Positions 9,168-17,334 of a stretch of DNA of 40,152 nt are shown here, one piece after another. The translations under genes were made by a program, and so were the position numbers. Numbering within the stretch: position 1 is the first letter of the stretch; every line of letters starts with the position of its first letter. The stretch lies in the NCBI GenBank assembly GCA_022821725.1, contig JAJEDB010000064.1:1-40152 (forward strand), written 5' to 3'. The notes beneath the pieces are model-generated. The model had not been told where the DNA came from. It searched no databases and saw only the letters and a list, made by a program, of their open reading frames with translations. Origin of the DNA: Candidatus Poribacteria bacterium. Lineage in GTDB: Bacteria > Poribacteria > WGA-4E > WGA-3G.

Positions 9168-9980
9168 ATGGAACTTGAAACGAAGAATATCATTAAACCC
9201 GGTGAGTTCGTCAATCTGAACGATTATGCCCCCGATTTCACGGGGGATTACGAAAAAAAAGGTCAAACCAAGCGTAGGCTGAAGAAGCTCCATAAGGAAC
9301 TCCTCAAACTTCAGGAACTGCTTTACGCTGAAAGTCAGCATGCACTTCTCATCATCCTGCAAGGCATGGATACATGTGGCAAGGATGGCACCATTCGGCG
9401 GGTAATGGCTGGGATCAACGTTCAGGGGTGCGATGTCGTTAGTTTCAAAGTCCCTTCTGCGGATGAACTTTCCCGTGATTTCTTATGGCGTGCCCATAGA
9501 GCCGTTCCATCGAAAGGGAAAATCGGTATCTTTAACCGTTCACATTATGAAGATGTCCTCGTTGTGCGGGTACACGATCTCGTGCCAGAGGCGATTTGGT
9601 CGCAGCGCTATCAGCAGATCAACGATTTTGAAAAGATGCTCGTTGAAAGTGGAACGGTTGTCCTGAAATTTTACCTTCACATCTCGAAAGATGAACAGAA
9701 GGCGCGGCTTGAATCTCGGATTAGCGATCCGACAAAACATTGGAAGGTCGAAGAATCCGATGTTCGTGAACGAGCGTATTGGGACGATTATATGCGAGTT
9801 TACGAAGCGATGCTCCAGAAGTGCAGTACTGATTGGGCACCGTGGCACGTAATTCCTGCGAATAAGAAGTGGTATCGAAACCTCGTTATCACGGAATGTA
9901 TCGTTGAGGCACTGAAAAAACTTGACATGCAGTATCCAGAGCCTTCTGTTGATATTACCAAATTCACGATCGGGGACTAA
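9168..9980 (+). CDS. ppk2: Polyphosphate kinase 2 family phosphotransferase
   Basis: The 270-aa protein transfers phosphate between polyphosphate and nucleotides. The Walker A loop is GMDTCGKDGT at residues 66-75, followed by the family signatures FKVPSADELSRDFLWR, GKIGIFNRSHYEDVL and the lid region SRISDPTKHWK, then the C-terminal WAPWHVIPANKKWYRN. Length and motifs fit the single-domain PPK2 group (polyphosphate:AMP/ADP/GDP type); substrate class cannot be fixed by eye. The ATG is preceded by AATAATTTAAAAA, a degenerate form of the local leader repeat without a clear Shine-Dalgarno sequence. A reversed repeat copy begins right after the stop. Confidence 0.92.
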   Translation: MELETKNIIKPGEFVNLNDYAPDFTGDYEKKGQTKRRLKKLHKELLKLQELLYAESQHALLIILQGMDTCGKDGTIRRVMAGINVQGCDVVSFKVPSADELSRDFLWRAHRAVPSKGKIGIFNRSHYEDVLVVRVHDLVPEAIWSQRYQQINDFEKMLVESGTVVLKFYLHISKDEQKARLESRISDPTKHWKVEESDVRERAYWDDYMRVYEAMLQKCSTDWAPWHVIPANKKWYRNLVITECIVEALKKLDMQYPEPSVDITKFTIGD

Positions 9981-10003
9981 TTTTAAATGTTCCTTGCGGG
10001 TAG
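9981..10003 (-). repeat. CCGCAAGG-family short repeat, reversed after ppk2
   Basis: On the minus strand this reads CCCGCAAGGAACATTTAAAA. It begins at the base after the ppk2 stop and points back toward the gene, so here it cannot supply a ribosome site for a neighbour. Confidence 0.6.
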
Positions 10004-10201
10004 ATAACGCAGTGTGAAACTTCACGCTTTTCGTGTTTGAGTTGAAGAAATATCCAAGCAATACGCAGTACCCTGTCAAAAACGCCGTGCGCCGTTGTTG
10101 CAGACTTGGGTTTTGGTACAGGTTATTGGGTCCGTTCTGACATTACCAAGTTTCTGCGCGTAAGCGTAGCGGAGCGCAGTCCAGGAGGCCATTAATTAAA
10201 A

Positions 10202-10984
10202 ATGCTCTCAAATCAACAATTAACACAATTTGAGGAAGAAGGTTATCTACTCCTTTCCGGATTGATTCCGCAAGAGACTGTCACAAAAGCAGAGGCAGCG
10301 ATGTGGAAGATGATGGGCATGGACGCCGATGACCCGGATTCATGGGGACATTTCAAACGTCCGCCGCTCGCCGGTTTTTATATGGAGAAAATGGCGGATG
10401 GAAGGCGGATTGAACTTTACGGCGTTACCCATCTGGATGTCTTAGCGTGTTTTACACCTGAGTATCTCGCTATCATTAAGCAACTCGCCTCCGGATATCC
10501 AGAGATTCCACATTGTAAGAGTCAACAGCCGGATGGCATCTGGGCACTCAATCAATTTCCTGTTTCGGATTCCGAGTGGAAATCGCCGTCTCCTCACTTG
10601 GATGGTGGCTTTCGGGATTTACGGCTGGATCCTGGGACATTCCGAGTAACCAGTTTAACGTATCTTACCGAGGTGAAATCACACGGCGGGGCGACTGTGA
10701 TATGGCCCGAAGGGGCACAACGGATTCGGGAATTCCGTAAGAAAAACCCAGAATTTTCAAACCATGTTCGCGATGTTGGTGCCCACTTTCCCAAGATGGA
10801 TTTAGGGGAACCGATGGAAGTCGTCGCCAAACAGGGAGATGTCTTGTTTTTCCACCACCTATTGCCGCATTGTGGCACAATGAATGTCGGTTCTGCACCG
10901 CGCTTCGCAATCCGATCTATGTGCTTATGCCTCGCATGTCGCAAATGGGAGAAAAAAGGGGAGTGGAATCTCTGGATGCCGTGA
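10202..10984 (+). CDS. Phytanoyl-CoA dioxygenase (PhyH) family protein 1
   Basis: The 260-aa protein belongs to the Fe(II)/2-oxoglutarate oxygenases. The iron triad is visible as H132-L-D134 in SPHLDGGF and a distal His at 223 in LLPHCGTMN. Arg234 in PRFAIR is placed to bind 2-oxoglutarate. The usual GGATVIWPEGAQ segment stands where relatives have GGx-PGSH. The ATG follows CCAGGAGG and ATTAATTAAAA, a repeat-like leader. The secreted-protein gene begins 22 bases downstream, so these probably form one transcript with PhyH 2. Substrate is unknown; family members hydroxylate many small molecules. Confidence 0.85.
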   Translation: MLSNQQLTQFEEEGYLLLSGLIPQETVTKAEAAMWKMMGMDADDPDSWGHFKRPPLAGFYMEKMADGRRIELYGVTHLDVLACFTPEYLAIIKQLASGYPEIPHCKSQQPDGIWALNQFPVSDSEWKSPSPHLDGGFRDLRLDPGTFRVTSLTYLTEVKSHGGATVIWPEGAQRIREFRKKNPEFSNHVRDVGAHFPKMDLGEPMEVVAKQGDVLFFHHLLPHCGTMNVGSAPRFAIRSMCLCLACRKWEKKGEWNLWMP

Positions 10985-11006
10985 TGAAGATTTGATGGAG
11001 GCGTGA

Positions 11007-11759
11007 ATGATGACCCAAGATAAACGCGTTGGCTTTGGTTACTGTTTTTTGTTCGCTGCTGTTATCGTTTTGAATCTTGCTATCGTAAAAACTGCTATTT
11101 CCCAAGAGGTGTATCTACAAACCGGGTTTGAGGAATTCGCGGGCGGCAATCCGCCCAAAGATTGGGAGGTCATTGGCGGGGACTTTGAAATTTCTGGCGA
11201 CACTGTCAAAACCGATAAAAAAGCACTCGCTATCTTAGATGGTGGAGACGGAGATGGACTCGGTGTGCCGATAGAAACCGAAAACCCTATTATTTCGGTC
11301 GAATTCTGGGTTTATATTGAGGGCGGTGGTCGGTCTTTCAATCTCAAAGTCGCTACTGCTGATGGCATCGGCGAAAACACCGGGTGTACCTACATCAACT
11401 GGGACGCTGGCATTGTTCGATTTTACGATGGCGCGGCGTGGCAACTTATTGGTGATTTTGAAACCGATACATGGAAATACGTCCGCGTTATCGCTGATGT
11501 CGAGAAAAGTGAATTCGATTTCTACGCAGGGGACGACAGGGACGACGCGTTGGGTGCCAAAGCGGAAAAAGGGCTTCCTTTTCGGAATGCTGCGCTCGGT
11601 CCCGTTGCCAAATGGGTCGCTTTCTATACGTGGGGAATAACTGCCCCCGGTTATGTTGATGATTTACTGATCTATGAAGGGGCAGATCCACTTGACCTTG
11701 CTGTTGATCCGAACGGAAAACTCACGACCCTCTGGGGAGAAATGAAAAGCGGGCTGTAG
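11007..11759 (+). CDS. Secreted beta-sandwich (LamG/jelly-roll-like) protein
   Basis: The 250-aa protein starts at ATG 11007 (or 11010) after GGAGGCGTGA. Residues about 12-33 form a signal peptide ending AISQ, and the mature protein begins near VYLQTGFEEF. Hydrophobic beta strands such as PIISVEFWVYIEGG, WKYVRVIADVEKSEFDFYAG and GYVDDLLIYEG are typical of concanavalin-like sandwich domains. The end, DLAVDPNGKLTTLWGEMKSGL, matches the tail of the LamG protein at 467-1291 (AVDP..K..T.W..K), although the main domains differ. It lies between two PhyH genes. No catalytic residues were recognised. Confidence 0.7.
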   Translation: MMTQDKRVGFGYCFLFAAVIVLNLAIVKTAISQEVYLQTGFEEFAGGNPPKDWEVIGGDFEISGDTVKTDKKALAILDGGDGDGLGVPIETENPIISVEFWVYIEGGGRSFNLKVATADGIGENTGCTYINWDAGIVRFYDGAAWQLIGDFETDTWKYVRVIADVEKSEFDFYAGDDRDDALGAKAEKGLPFRNAALGPVAKWVAFYTWGITAPGYVDDLLIYEGADPLDLAVDPNGKLTTLWGEMKSGL

Positions 11760-11782
11760 GCGCGATCTCAGAATCGCGACCT
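11755..11782 (+). repeat. GTAGG-GCGA palindromic repeat overlapping a stop codon
   Basis: TGTAGGCGCGATCTC is followed by AGAATCGCGACCT, with CGCGAT/ATCGCG able to pair. The TAG stop of the preceding gene lies inside the repeat (11757-11759). Related copies are at 14271-14297 and 39011-39048. Confidence 0.6.
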
Positions 11783-11829
11783 CATACAATATTAGCAATC
11801 TTTGAGTTTTGGATAAATCTGGAGAAAAA

Positions 11830-12648
11830 ATGAAGAACGGTGAAACTGTTTGCCTAACGCCGGCACAGCGGCTCCACTTCGACATCTACGGTTATGTATT
11901 ATTAGAGAACGTCCTAAACGACGATGAAATTGAGCGGATGAAAGGCGCGCTCTACAGGATGAAAGCCGACACGGATCTGGATGCCAAGCGGGTCTATGCC
12001 CGTGGGAGAAGTGAACACCATGTGCTTTTCGGCAACCTTGTTGCGTATGATCCGGCACTCTTAGAGTATGCCGCGCATCCGCAATTGGTGCCTCTCGTTG
12101 AAGAAGTGGTGGGTGGCACAGTCCGTCTTGAGGAAACCGAAGCGATTATTAATAGTCGGAATCCAGAGATAGAATTGGACGAGCTCCATAAACGCCGCTA
12201 TAACCCGACAGGGTTCCATCGTGGCACGCAACACGGTTGGGGCACTTATGTGGAACAGAACAAGTTCCACTGTATCTTCGTGAAGACGCTTGCCTACCTC
12301 ACCGATGTTGGACCTGATGATGGGGGAACGTGCGTTATACCCGGGAGCCATCGTCTAACGTGGGATCACAAAGAAATGATCGAAGCGGCACTCTCTGACG
12401 ACAAACTCATTTACCAAGTCGAAGCATCAGCGGGATCCGTGCTGCTTTTTGCTGAGGCGTTGATTCACAGCACTACCGCCATCCGTAGCGATAAGGAGCG
12501 CGTCATCCTCATCTCCGGTTATACACCCCCAATGGTGCGCGAATGGCCCGGCAACGAAGTCAGTCCTGAGTTTGTTGAGACATTGCCGGAAGACATCCGT
12601 CCACTCATTTCGGGCAGTGACAGTTGGCACTGGAGACGGCGGTATTGA
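11830..12648 (+). CDS. PhyH family protein 2, H-x-G in place of H-x-D
   Basis: The start is taken as ATG 11830 because CTGGAGAAAAA precedes it; an upstream TTG at 11809 has no such site. The 272-aa protein has the PhyH fold signs: LAYLTDVGPDDGGTCVIPGSH, then GSVLLFAEALIHS with distal His213 and Arg224 for 2-oxoglutarate. At the expected iron H-x-D the sequence is H130-R-G132 (TGFHRGTQHGW), so the carboxylate ligand is missing. This is either a catalytically distinct subfamily, such as one that leaves an open iron site as in halogenases, or one using another residue. It converges on the sulfatase gene, with one base between the stops. Confidence 0.85.
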   Translation: MKNGETVCLTPAQRLHFDIYGYVLLENVLNDDEIERMKGALYRMKADTDLDAKRVYARGRSEHHVLFGNLVAYDPALLEYAAHPQLVPLVEEVVGGTVRLEETEAIINSRNPEIELDELHKRRYNPTGFHRGTQHGWGTYVEQNKFHCIFVKTLAYLTDVGPDDGGTCVIPGSHRLTWDHKEMIEAALSDDKLIYQVEASAGSVLLFAEALIHSTTAIRSDKERVILISGYTPPMVREWPGNEVSPEFVETLPEDIRPLISGSDSWHWRRRY

Positions 12649-12649
12649 T

Positions 12650-14161
12650 TTATGCCCCCGAAGTTCGCGGCATCCATAACGGTTCTTTCCCCATCTCCGC
12701 GAACAACAGCTTCATCACCAGATCCGCCTTCAGCGCCGCATGCTCAGCGGAATTCCATAGATTGTTGACTTCTCCAGGATCCGCTTGCAAATCAAATAAC
12801 TCGCCATAATCTCTGTTATAATAGACGGTAATCTTATAACGATCGTCAACGTATGTTTTGACGTGTACCGTTGTCGGTTCATGATGATTTTCGACGATGA
12901 TATGGTCGCGTACCTGTTCTGCTTGTCCTGACCAGACCGGCATTTGATCTACGCCTGTCATTGGGAGCGGAATGTCAATACCAGCAGCACTGAGGAATGA
13001 GGGTGCTAAGTCTACCAACGTCTGCAATGCCTCGGAGTGTTTCCCCGCAGGCACGACTCCTGGATACCGCGCGATAAACGGCACTCGGATGACATCCTCG
13101 TAGTGGAATGCTCCCTTTGCGACGAGTCCGTGCTGTCCGTAAAAATGTCCGTGATCGGATGTGAACACGACCAGCGTGTTCTCTGCCAGTCCTAATTCGT
13201 CAAGTTTCGCCAAGATTTTCCCGATATACTTGTCCATCAGGCTCACCATGCCGTAATAGACAGCGATGTCTTTCGCGAGTTCATCCCGATCGCGTAAATG
13301 TGAGTTGAACCCGTGAACACCCTTTCCACTTTCGCGCCAAGCGGAGAAGTCCGGCTTTTCTTGTTGCGTGCGTTGAAAATGCGGTGGATTGTTATCGTGT
13401 TCTCCCTCGGTTACGGAAGGCACTGTCAACGCATTTGGATCGTACATCGTATCCCACGGTTCTGGGACGAGATATTTCGGATGCGGATCGAAGAAACTCG
13501 CCCAGAGGAAAAAGTTTTCACCGTTCTGTTGATACGTTTCCATGAGTGCGTTGGTCCGCTCAGCAATCCAGGTGTCGTAGTGATATTCTTCAGGAATGTG
13601 CCACTTGCGGTATTGATCGCGTGCGTTCCCTGTCGGCGGCGCGAAATAATCGCGCCAATTGGTGCAGCCGTTTTCCTCCATCCAGATCGCATAGTGCTGT
13701 CCGACGTGTGCTTCGTCGGCATGGTTCCGTGCGAGTTCGACATGCTCAAACCCGTAAAACGGTTCATTGAAACTGCGCCAAAAGTCCAAATCTTGGAGGA
13801 CGGGGTAGGATTCGAGGGACGGGAATTCCTCTGTTCCGTGAAGGGGTTGAAAATGCGCTTTCCCGACGAGGGCGGTCCGATACCCTGCATCCGTGAAATC
13901 TTCACCCACCGTATGCTCATCTTCAGAGAGTTTCGTGCCGAGGGACCATGCACCGTGTTGACTCGGATATTTTCCAGTGATGATAGACGCACGCGTCGGT
14001 GTGCAGGTCGGGTTCGGGCAGTAGGCTCTGTTGAAGAGGGTGCCTTGTTGCGCCAGGGCATCCAAGTGCGGAGTTTGGATTTCAGGGTTGAGGCAGCCCA
14101 AGGTGTTCCAATGCTGCTGGTCACTCGTGATAAGTAGGATATTAGGTCTGGTTTCAGGCAT
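12650..14161 (-). CDS. Type I sulfatase (Cys-type), cytoplasmic form
   Basis: The 503-aa enzyme hydrolyses sulfate esters. It starts RPNILLITSDQQHWNTLGC with the metal-binding Asp14, and has the sulfatase signature C53-TPTR-A, in which Cys is converted to formylglycine. Later family marks are TGKYPSQHG, LVGKAHFQP, ENTLVVFTSDHGHFYGQHG (metal-binding DH) and KGAFHYEDVIRVPF. No signal peptide is visible, so it may act inside the cell or be exported unusually. An anaerobic-type or FGE-type maturase would be needed and is not in the window. A long open frame on the opposite strand (13313-14137) is a shadow. Confidence 0.92.
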   Translation of the reverse strand: MPETRPNILLITSDQQHWNTLGCLNPEIQTPHLDALAQQGTLFNRAYCPNPTCTPTRASIITGKYPSQHGAWSLGTKLSEDEHTVGEDFTDAGYRTALVGKAHFQPLHGTEEFPSLESYPVLQDLDFWRSFNEPFYGFEHVELARNHADEAHVGQHYAIWMEENGCTNWRDYFAPPTGNARDQYRKWHIPEEYHYDTWIAERTNALMETYQQNGENFFLWASFFDPHPKYLVPEPWDTMYDPNALTVPSVTEGEHDNNPPHFQRTQQEKPDFSAWRESGKGVHGFNSHLRDRDELAKDIAVYYGMVSLMDKYIGKILAKLDELGLAENTLVVFTSDHGHFYGQHGLVAKGAFHYEDVIRVPFIARYPGVVPAGKHSEALQTLVDLAPSFLSAAGIDIPLPMTGVDQMPVWSGQAEQVRDHIIVENHHEPTTVHVKTYVDDRYKITVYYNRDYGELFDLQADPGEVNNLWNSAEHAALKADLVMKLLFAEMGKEPLWMPRTSGA

Positions 14162-14170
14162 GATTTTCGC

Positions 14171-14198
14171 GTAGCTTGCAAGCGAAAACTTGCGCTAC
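14171..14198 (-). repeat. Palindromic repeat in the sulfatase leader
   Basis: GTAGC-TT-GCAAG-CGAAAA-CTTGC-GCTAC folds as two 5-bp stems with a two-base bulge. It lies between the sulfatase promoter and its ATG (14161), so it would be part of the mRNA leader. Confidence 0.55.
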
Positions 14199-14232
14199 AA
14201 AAGTCCTTTGTGTTGTATGTATTGATGAAACC

Positions 14233-14261
14233 AGCATAGCACTTTACAAAGAATAATTCAA
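14233..14261 (-). promoter_or_regulatory. Promoter for the sulfatase gene
   Basis: On the minus strand TTGAAT (14261-14256) and TATGCT (14238-14233) are 17 bases apart, with GTGC just before the -10 box. The start codon is about 70 bases downstream. Confidence 0.55.
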
Positions 14262-14270
14262 GCAGAATAC

Positions 14271-14297
14271 TGTAGGAGCGAGCTCCAGCTCGCGACC
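14271..14297 (+). repeat. GTAGG-GCGA palindromic repeat
   Basis: TGTAGGAGCGAGCTCC followed by AGCTCGCGACC forms a hairpin through GCGAGCT/AGCTCGC. It is the same family as 11755-11782 and lies between two divergent promoters. Confidence 0.55.
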
Positions 14298-14317
14298 GTT
14301 CACGCTGTTAAATGCAG

Positions 14318-14346
14318 TTGACATCCTTTGTGGAACGTGTTACTAT
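14318..14346 (+). promoter_or_regulatory. Sigma70-type promoter for the FRG-TPR pair
   Basis: TTGACA at 14318-14323 and TACTAT at 14341-14346 are 17 bases apart. The predicted transcript start is about 27 bases before the ATG at 14380. Confidence 0.65.
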
Positions 14347-14379
14347 TTTAAGCAGCATTGTGATCGTAAAGGAAAGTGA

Positions 14380-15093
14380 ATGGACAAAGACAAACCAAAC
14401 GAGCCAAGTACGGTTGATGACATACTCCGAAAAATAGAAGAAAAAGCGGACGCTGGGAAATATCTCTATCGCGGTGAGCCTGAGCATTATCAGGAAAAGC
14501 CTTATTATGGGAAAGTTTCTTCAAACCTCTACCGCGTTTTCCTTGAAGACGAGGAATTTGACATTGAAGCAGAACACTTTGATATAGAGGTGGTCCAAGC
14601 AGAAATGTTGGAAGCAGCTAAACTGTTTGCTCGAAGAACATCTGTTGAACTTGAACGCCTCGCTGAGATTCAACACTATGGAGGTAAAACCAATCTCATT
14701 GATTTCACGGAGGACTATCTCGTCGCGCTCTTCATGGCTTGTAATACTTCTCTTAGTAAAGACGGTAGAATTATTATGCAGAAAAAGGAACTGATAGGCC
14801 CTTACATTAAAGACGCTTATGAGCCACTAAACCGTATCATTGCTCAGAAAAGTGTATTCGTTCGGCATCCAGATGGCTTTATTCAGCCTAATGAGGACGA
14901 TGTGATCAATATTCCTGAAAATCTCAAGCAGCCGATGCTGGAGCATCTTGAAAGAGCGCATGGTATATCTACTGAAACCATCTACAATGACATTCATGGA
15001 TTTATTCGACATCAAAGTCTTGAACTGGAGACCTATAAAACAATTTACAAGGGCTTAGCGGAAAAACAAAAAGGAGACTCAGAAGATGGCTAA
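14380..15093 (+). CDS. FRG-domain protein
   Basis: The 237-aa protein shows the hallmarks of the FRG domain: LYRGEPEHYQEKPYYGKVSSNLYR near residues 28-52, then LAEIQHYGGKTNLIDFTEDYLVALFMAC near 94-121 with the conserved QHYG and T-LID-T. FRG domains are widespread and their biochemical activity is not established. Its stop overlaps the ATG of the TPR gene by 8 bases (ATGGCTAA), so translation is likely coupled. The last residues, IYKGLAEKQKGD, look like the first helix of a TPR, which suggests that the two genes may derive from one fused FRG-TPR gene. Confidence 0.85.
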   Translation: MDKDKPNEPSTVDDILRKIEEKADAGKYLYRGEPEHYQEKPYYGKVSSNLYRVFLEDEEFDIEAEHFDIEVVQAEMLEAAKLFARRTSVELERLAEIQHYGGKTNLIDFTEDYLVALFMACNTSLSKDGRIIMQKKELIGPYIKDAYEPLNRIIAQKSVFVRHPDGFIQPNEDDVINIPENLKQPMLEHLERAHGISTETIYNDIHGFIRHQSLELETYKTIYKGLAEKQKGDSEDG

Positions 15094-17290
15094 CAAAGCG
15101 AAGAGAGCACACTATGAAGAAGCCGTTACGCATTTTAGCAAGGCTATTGAGTTAAGCCCGGGTTTTGCTATGCCCTATATTTACCGAGGCGAAGTTTACC
15201 ATAAGATGGGCAAGTTTGATCTCGCGATTAAGGATTATACCGAAGCGGTTTTCTGGACCCGTCAACCTGCCAGAGCTTATCACGGTCGCGGTATGGCGCA
15301 TGGGGCAAAAGGTGAATTTGACAAAGCAATTGAAGACTTCACGAGAACCATCCAATATGAACAGAACTACACTGAGGCCTATTACCACCGCGCTCATGCT
15401 TATGTTGGCAAGAAAGAGTTCGATCGTGCCATTGAAGACTGTAATAGATCAATACAGCTTAACCCTGATGTTGCTGAAGCCTATCTTATCCGAGGCAATG
15501 CTTACAACGACAAAGGTGAACTTGACTTCGCCATTATGGACTATAGCAAAGCGATACGGCTCAAGCCGGATTTTGCTGAGGTGTACGCTATTCGTGGCAA
15601 TACTCACAGCAGCAAGGGGGAATTTGACAAAGCTATTGCAGACTATAACAGAGTAATAGAACTAAAGCCGAATTATTTGCCAGTCTATGTTATGCGAGGT
15701 CACATGCACTTGCTTAAGGGGGACTTTGATGCCGCTATCGCAGACTGTGTGAGGGTGATCGAACTCAGTCCAAATTCTGCCAGTCCTTACATCACTCGCG
15801 CGACTGCTTATAGTCTCAAAGGCGATTTTGACTCGGCTATTACAGACTGTAAAAAAGCAATAAAGTGCAATCCAAAAGCGGCAGATGCTTATCTCATTCT
15901 TGGTATGGCTTTCAGCAACAAAGACGATTTTGACTCGGCTATCGCAAACTATACAAAAATGGTAGAATTACAACCCAATTATCTCAATGCGTATTATGAG
16001 CGAGGCAACGCTTACAGCAGTAAAGGCGATTTTGACAATGCTATCGCGGACTATACGGAAGTAATTCGACGTGTTCCTGATCACGCCGAGTGCTATTTTA
16101 ATCGTGGTATTGCTTATAGTGGAAAGGGTGATTTTGATAATGCCATCAGAGACTATAATGTAGTCCTTAGGTTCCAACCCGACCACATTCCAACTTATAT
16201 CAATCGTGGCATCGCCTATGGTAGCAAAGACGAATTTGACAACGCTATTACAGATTTTACGATTGCAATACAACTCAATCCAAAGTTTGCCGTATCATAT
16301 CATAATCGTGGCAATGTTTATTTACGCAAAGGTGATGTTGACTCGGCTATTGCAGATTATACGAGGTCCATACAGTTCAGTCCTAATGATGCAGAGACCT
16401 ATGCCAGTCGAGGAGCCGCTTACGGTATTATCAGCAAGGTTGACAAGGCTATTAGTGACTGTACGGAGGCAATAGAACTTGGTCTCAATCATGCAAATAT
16501 CTATTTCAATCGCGCTATTGGTTATAATAGCATAGGAAAACTTGAATTAGCTATCAAAGACTATACCAAGGCGATAGAACTTAATCCTGCACATGTCAAA
16601 GCCTATGTCAATCGCGGCGTTGCTTACGGTGATACAGGCGAGACGAGTCTCGCAATTAATGACTTAAAAAAAGCTGTGGAATTGGAAGAAAATAATGCTG
16701 CAGCTTATAACAACCTTGGTAACGTTTACAGTAATAATGGCGATTTTGGAGCGGCTATTGAATATTATAGTAAGGCAATAGAGCAGGATCCAAATGATGC
16801 AATATTTTATCACAATCGCGGTTTAGCTTACTTCAGCAATAACGAGTTTAGTCAAGCGCGCGAAGACTATACGAAAATAATAAAATTAGATCCCGATTAT
16901 GCGCCAGCCTATTACAATCGCGCAATGGCTTGGTTACACCAACAAGAATGGAAGAAAGCCAAAGCAAGCTTAACAGATGCAGCAGAAAAAGGGATAGATA
17001 TTACTGCGGTTTTTGGGAACGATTATCAACGTATCGCGGACTTTGAGAAGAAAATTGACAGTAAATTACCAAAAGATGTTGCTGCAATGTTAAGACAACA
17101 AGAGGAACAGATTCATATTTCATCTATGGAGGAAAATCTGTCTGAATTTCAAAGCGGAATGAAACAGTACTCATTTGAAAGTTTTGCAGCAATGTCTCCG
17201 CAACAAGTGGCACAAACCTCAACTCCATCCGTACCAATTAACGTGCCTCAGCCTCTAAGCCAAACATCGCCTAATCTATTCGCAGGTTAA
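15086..17290 (+). CDS. Tetratricopeptide repeat protein (about 18 TPRs)
   Basis: The 734-aa protein is almost entirely 34-residue TPR units from about residue 12 to 640. A typical unit reads AYxxRGxAYxxKGDFDxAIxDYxxAI. The first unit lacks helix A, and the last (about 620-650) ends in KKAKASLTDAAEKG. A non-repetitive tail rich in Gln, Ser and Pro follows. TPR superhelices bind protein partners, and the obvious candidate is the FRG protein encoded in overlap just upstream. The DNA repeats at 15100-16950 reflect the protein repeats. No signal peptide or membrane segment is visible. Confidence 0.9.
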   Translation: MANKAKRAHYEEAVTHFSKAIELSPGFAMPYIYRGEVYHKMGKFDLAIKDYTEAVFWTRQPARAYHGRGMAHGAKGEFDKAIEDFTRTIQYEQNYTEAYYHRAHAYVGKKEFDRAIEDCNRSIQLNPDVAEAYLIRGNAYNDKGELDFAIMDYSKAIRLKPDFAEVYAIRGNTHSSKGEFDKAIADYNRVIELKPNYLPVYVMRGHMHLLKGDFDAAIADCVRVIELSPNSASPYITRATAYSLKGDFDSAITDCKKAIKCNPKAADAYLILGMAFSNKDDFDSAIANYTKMVELQPNYLNAYYERGNAYSSKGDFDNAIADYTEVIRRVPDHAECYFNRGIAYSGKGDFDNAIRDYNVVLRFQPDHIPTYINRGIAYGSKDEFDNAITDFTIAIQLNPKFAVSYHNRGNVYLRKGDVDSAIADYTRSIQFSPNDAETYASRGAAYGIISKVDKAISDCTEAIELGLNHANIYFNRAIGYNSIGKLELAIKDYTKAIELNPAHVKAYVNRGVAYGDTGETSLAINDLKKAVELEENNAAAYNNLGNVYSNNGDFGAAIEYYSKAIEQDPNDAIFYHNRGLAYFSNNEFSQAREDYTKIIKLDPDYAPAYYNRAMAWLHQQEWKKAKASLTDAAEKGIDITAVFGNDYQRIADFEKKIDSKLPKDVAAMLRQQEEQIHISSMEENLSEFQSGMKQYSFESFAAMSPQQVAQTSTPSVPINVPQPLSQTSPNLFAG

Positions 17291-17334
17291 ATCACTAAAA
17301 CAGATTGATTCCATATCTTAAGGTATAATAAAAA

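Noticed and set aside
13313..14137. 274-codon open frame on the plus strand inside the sulfatase gene
   Set aside because: It lies fully antisense to a clear sulfatase, and its translation has no recognisable domain or sensible composition.
15100..16950. Regular DNA periodicity resembling a repeat array or CRISPR
   Set aside because: The period is 102 bases, matching 34-residue TPR units in an intact reading frame.
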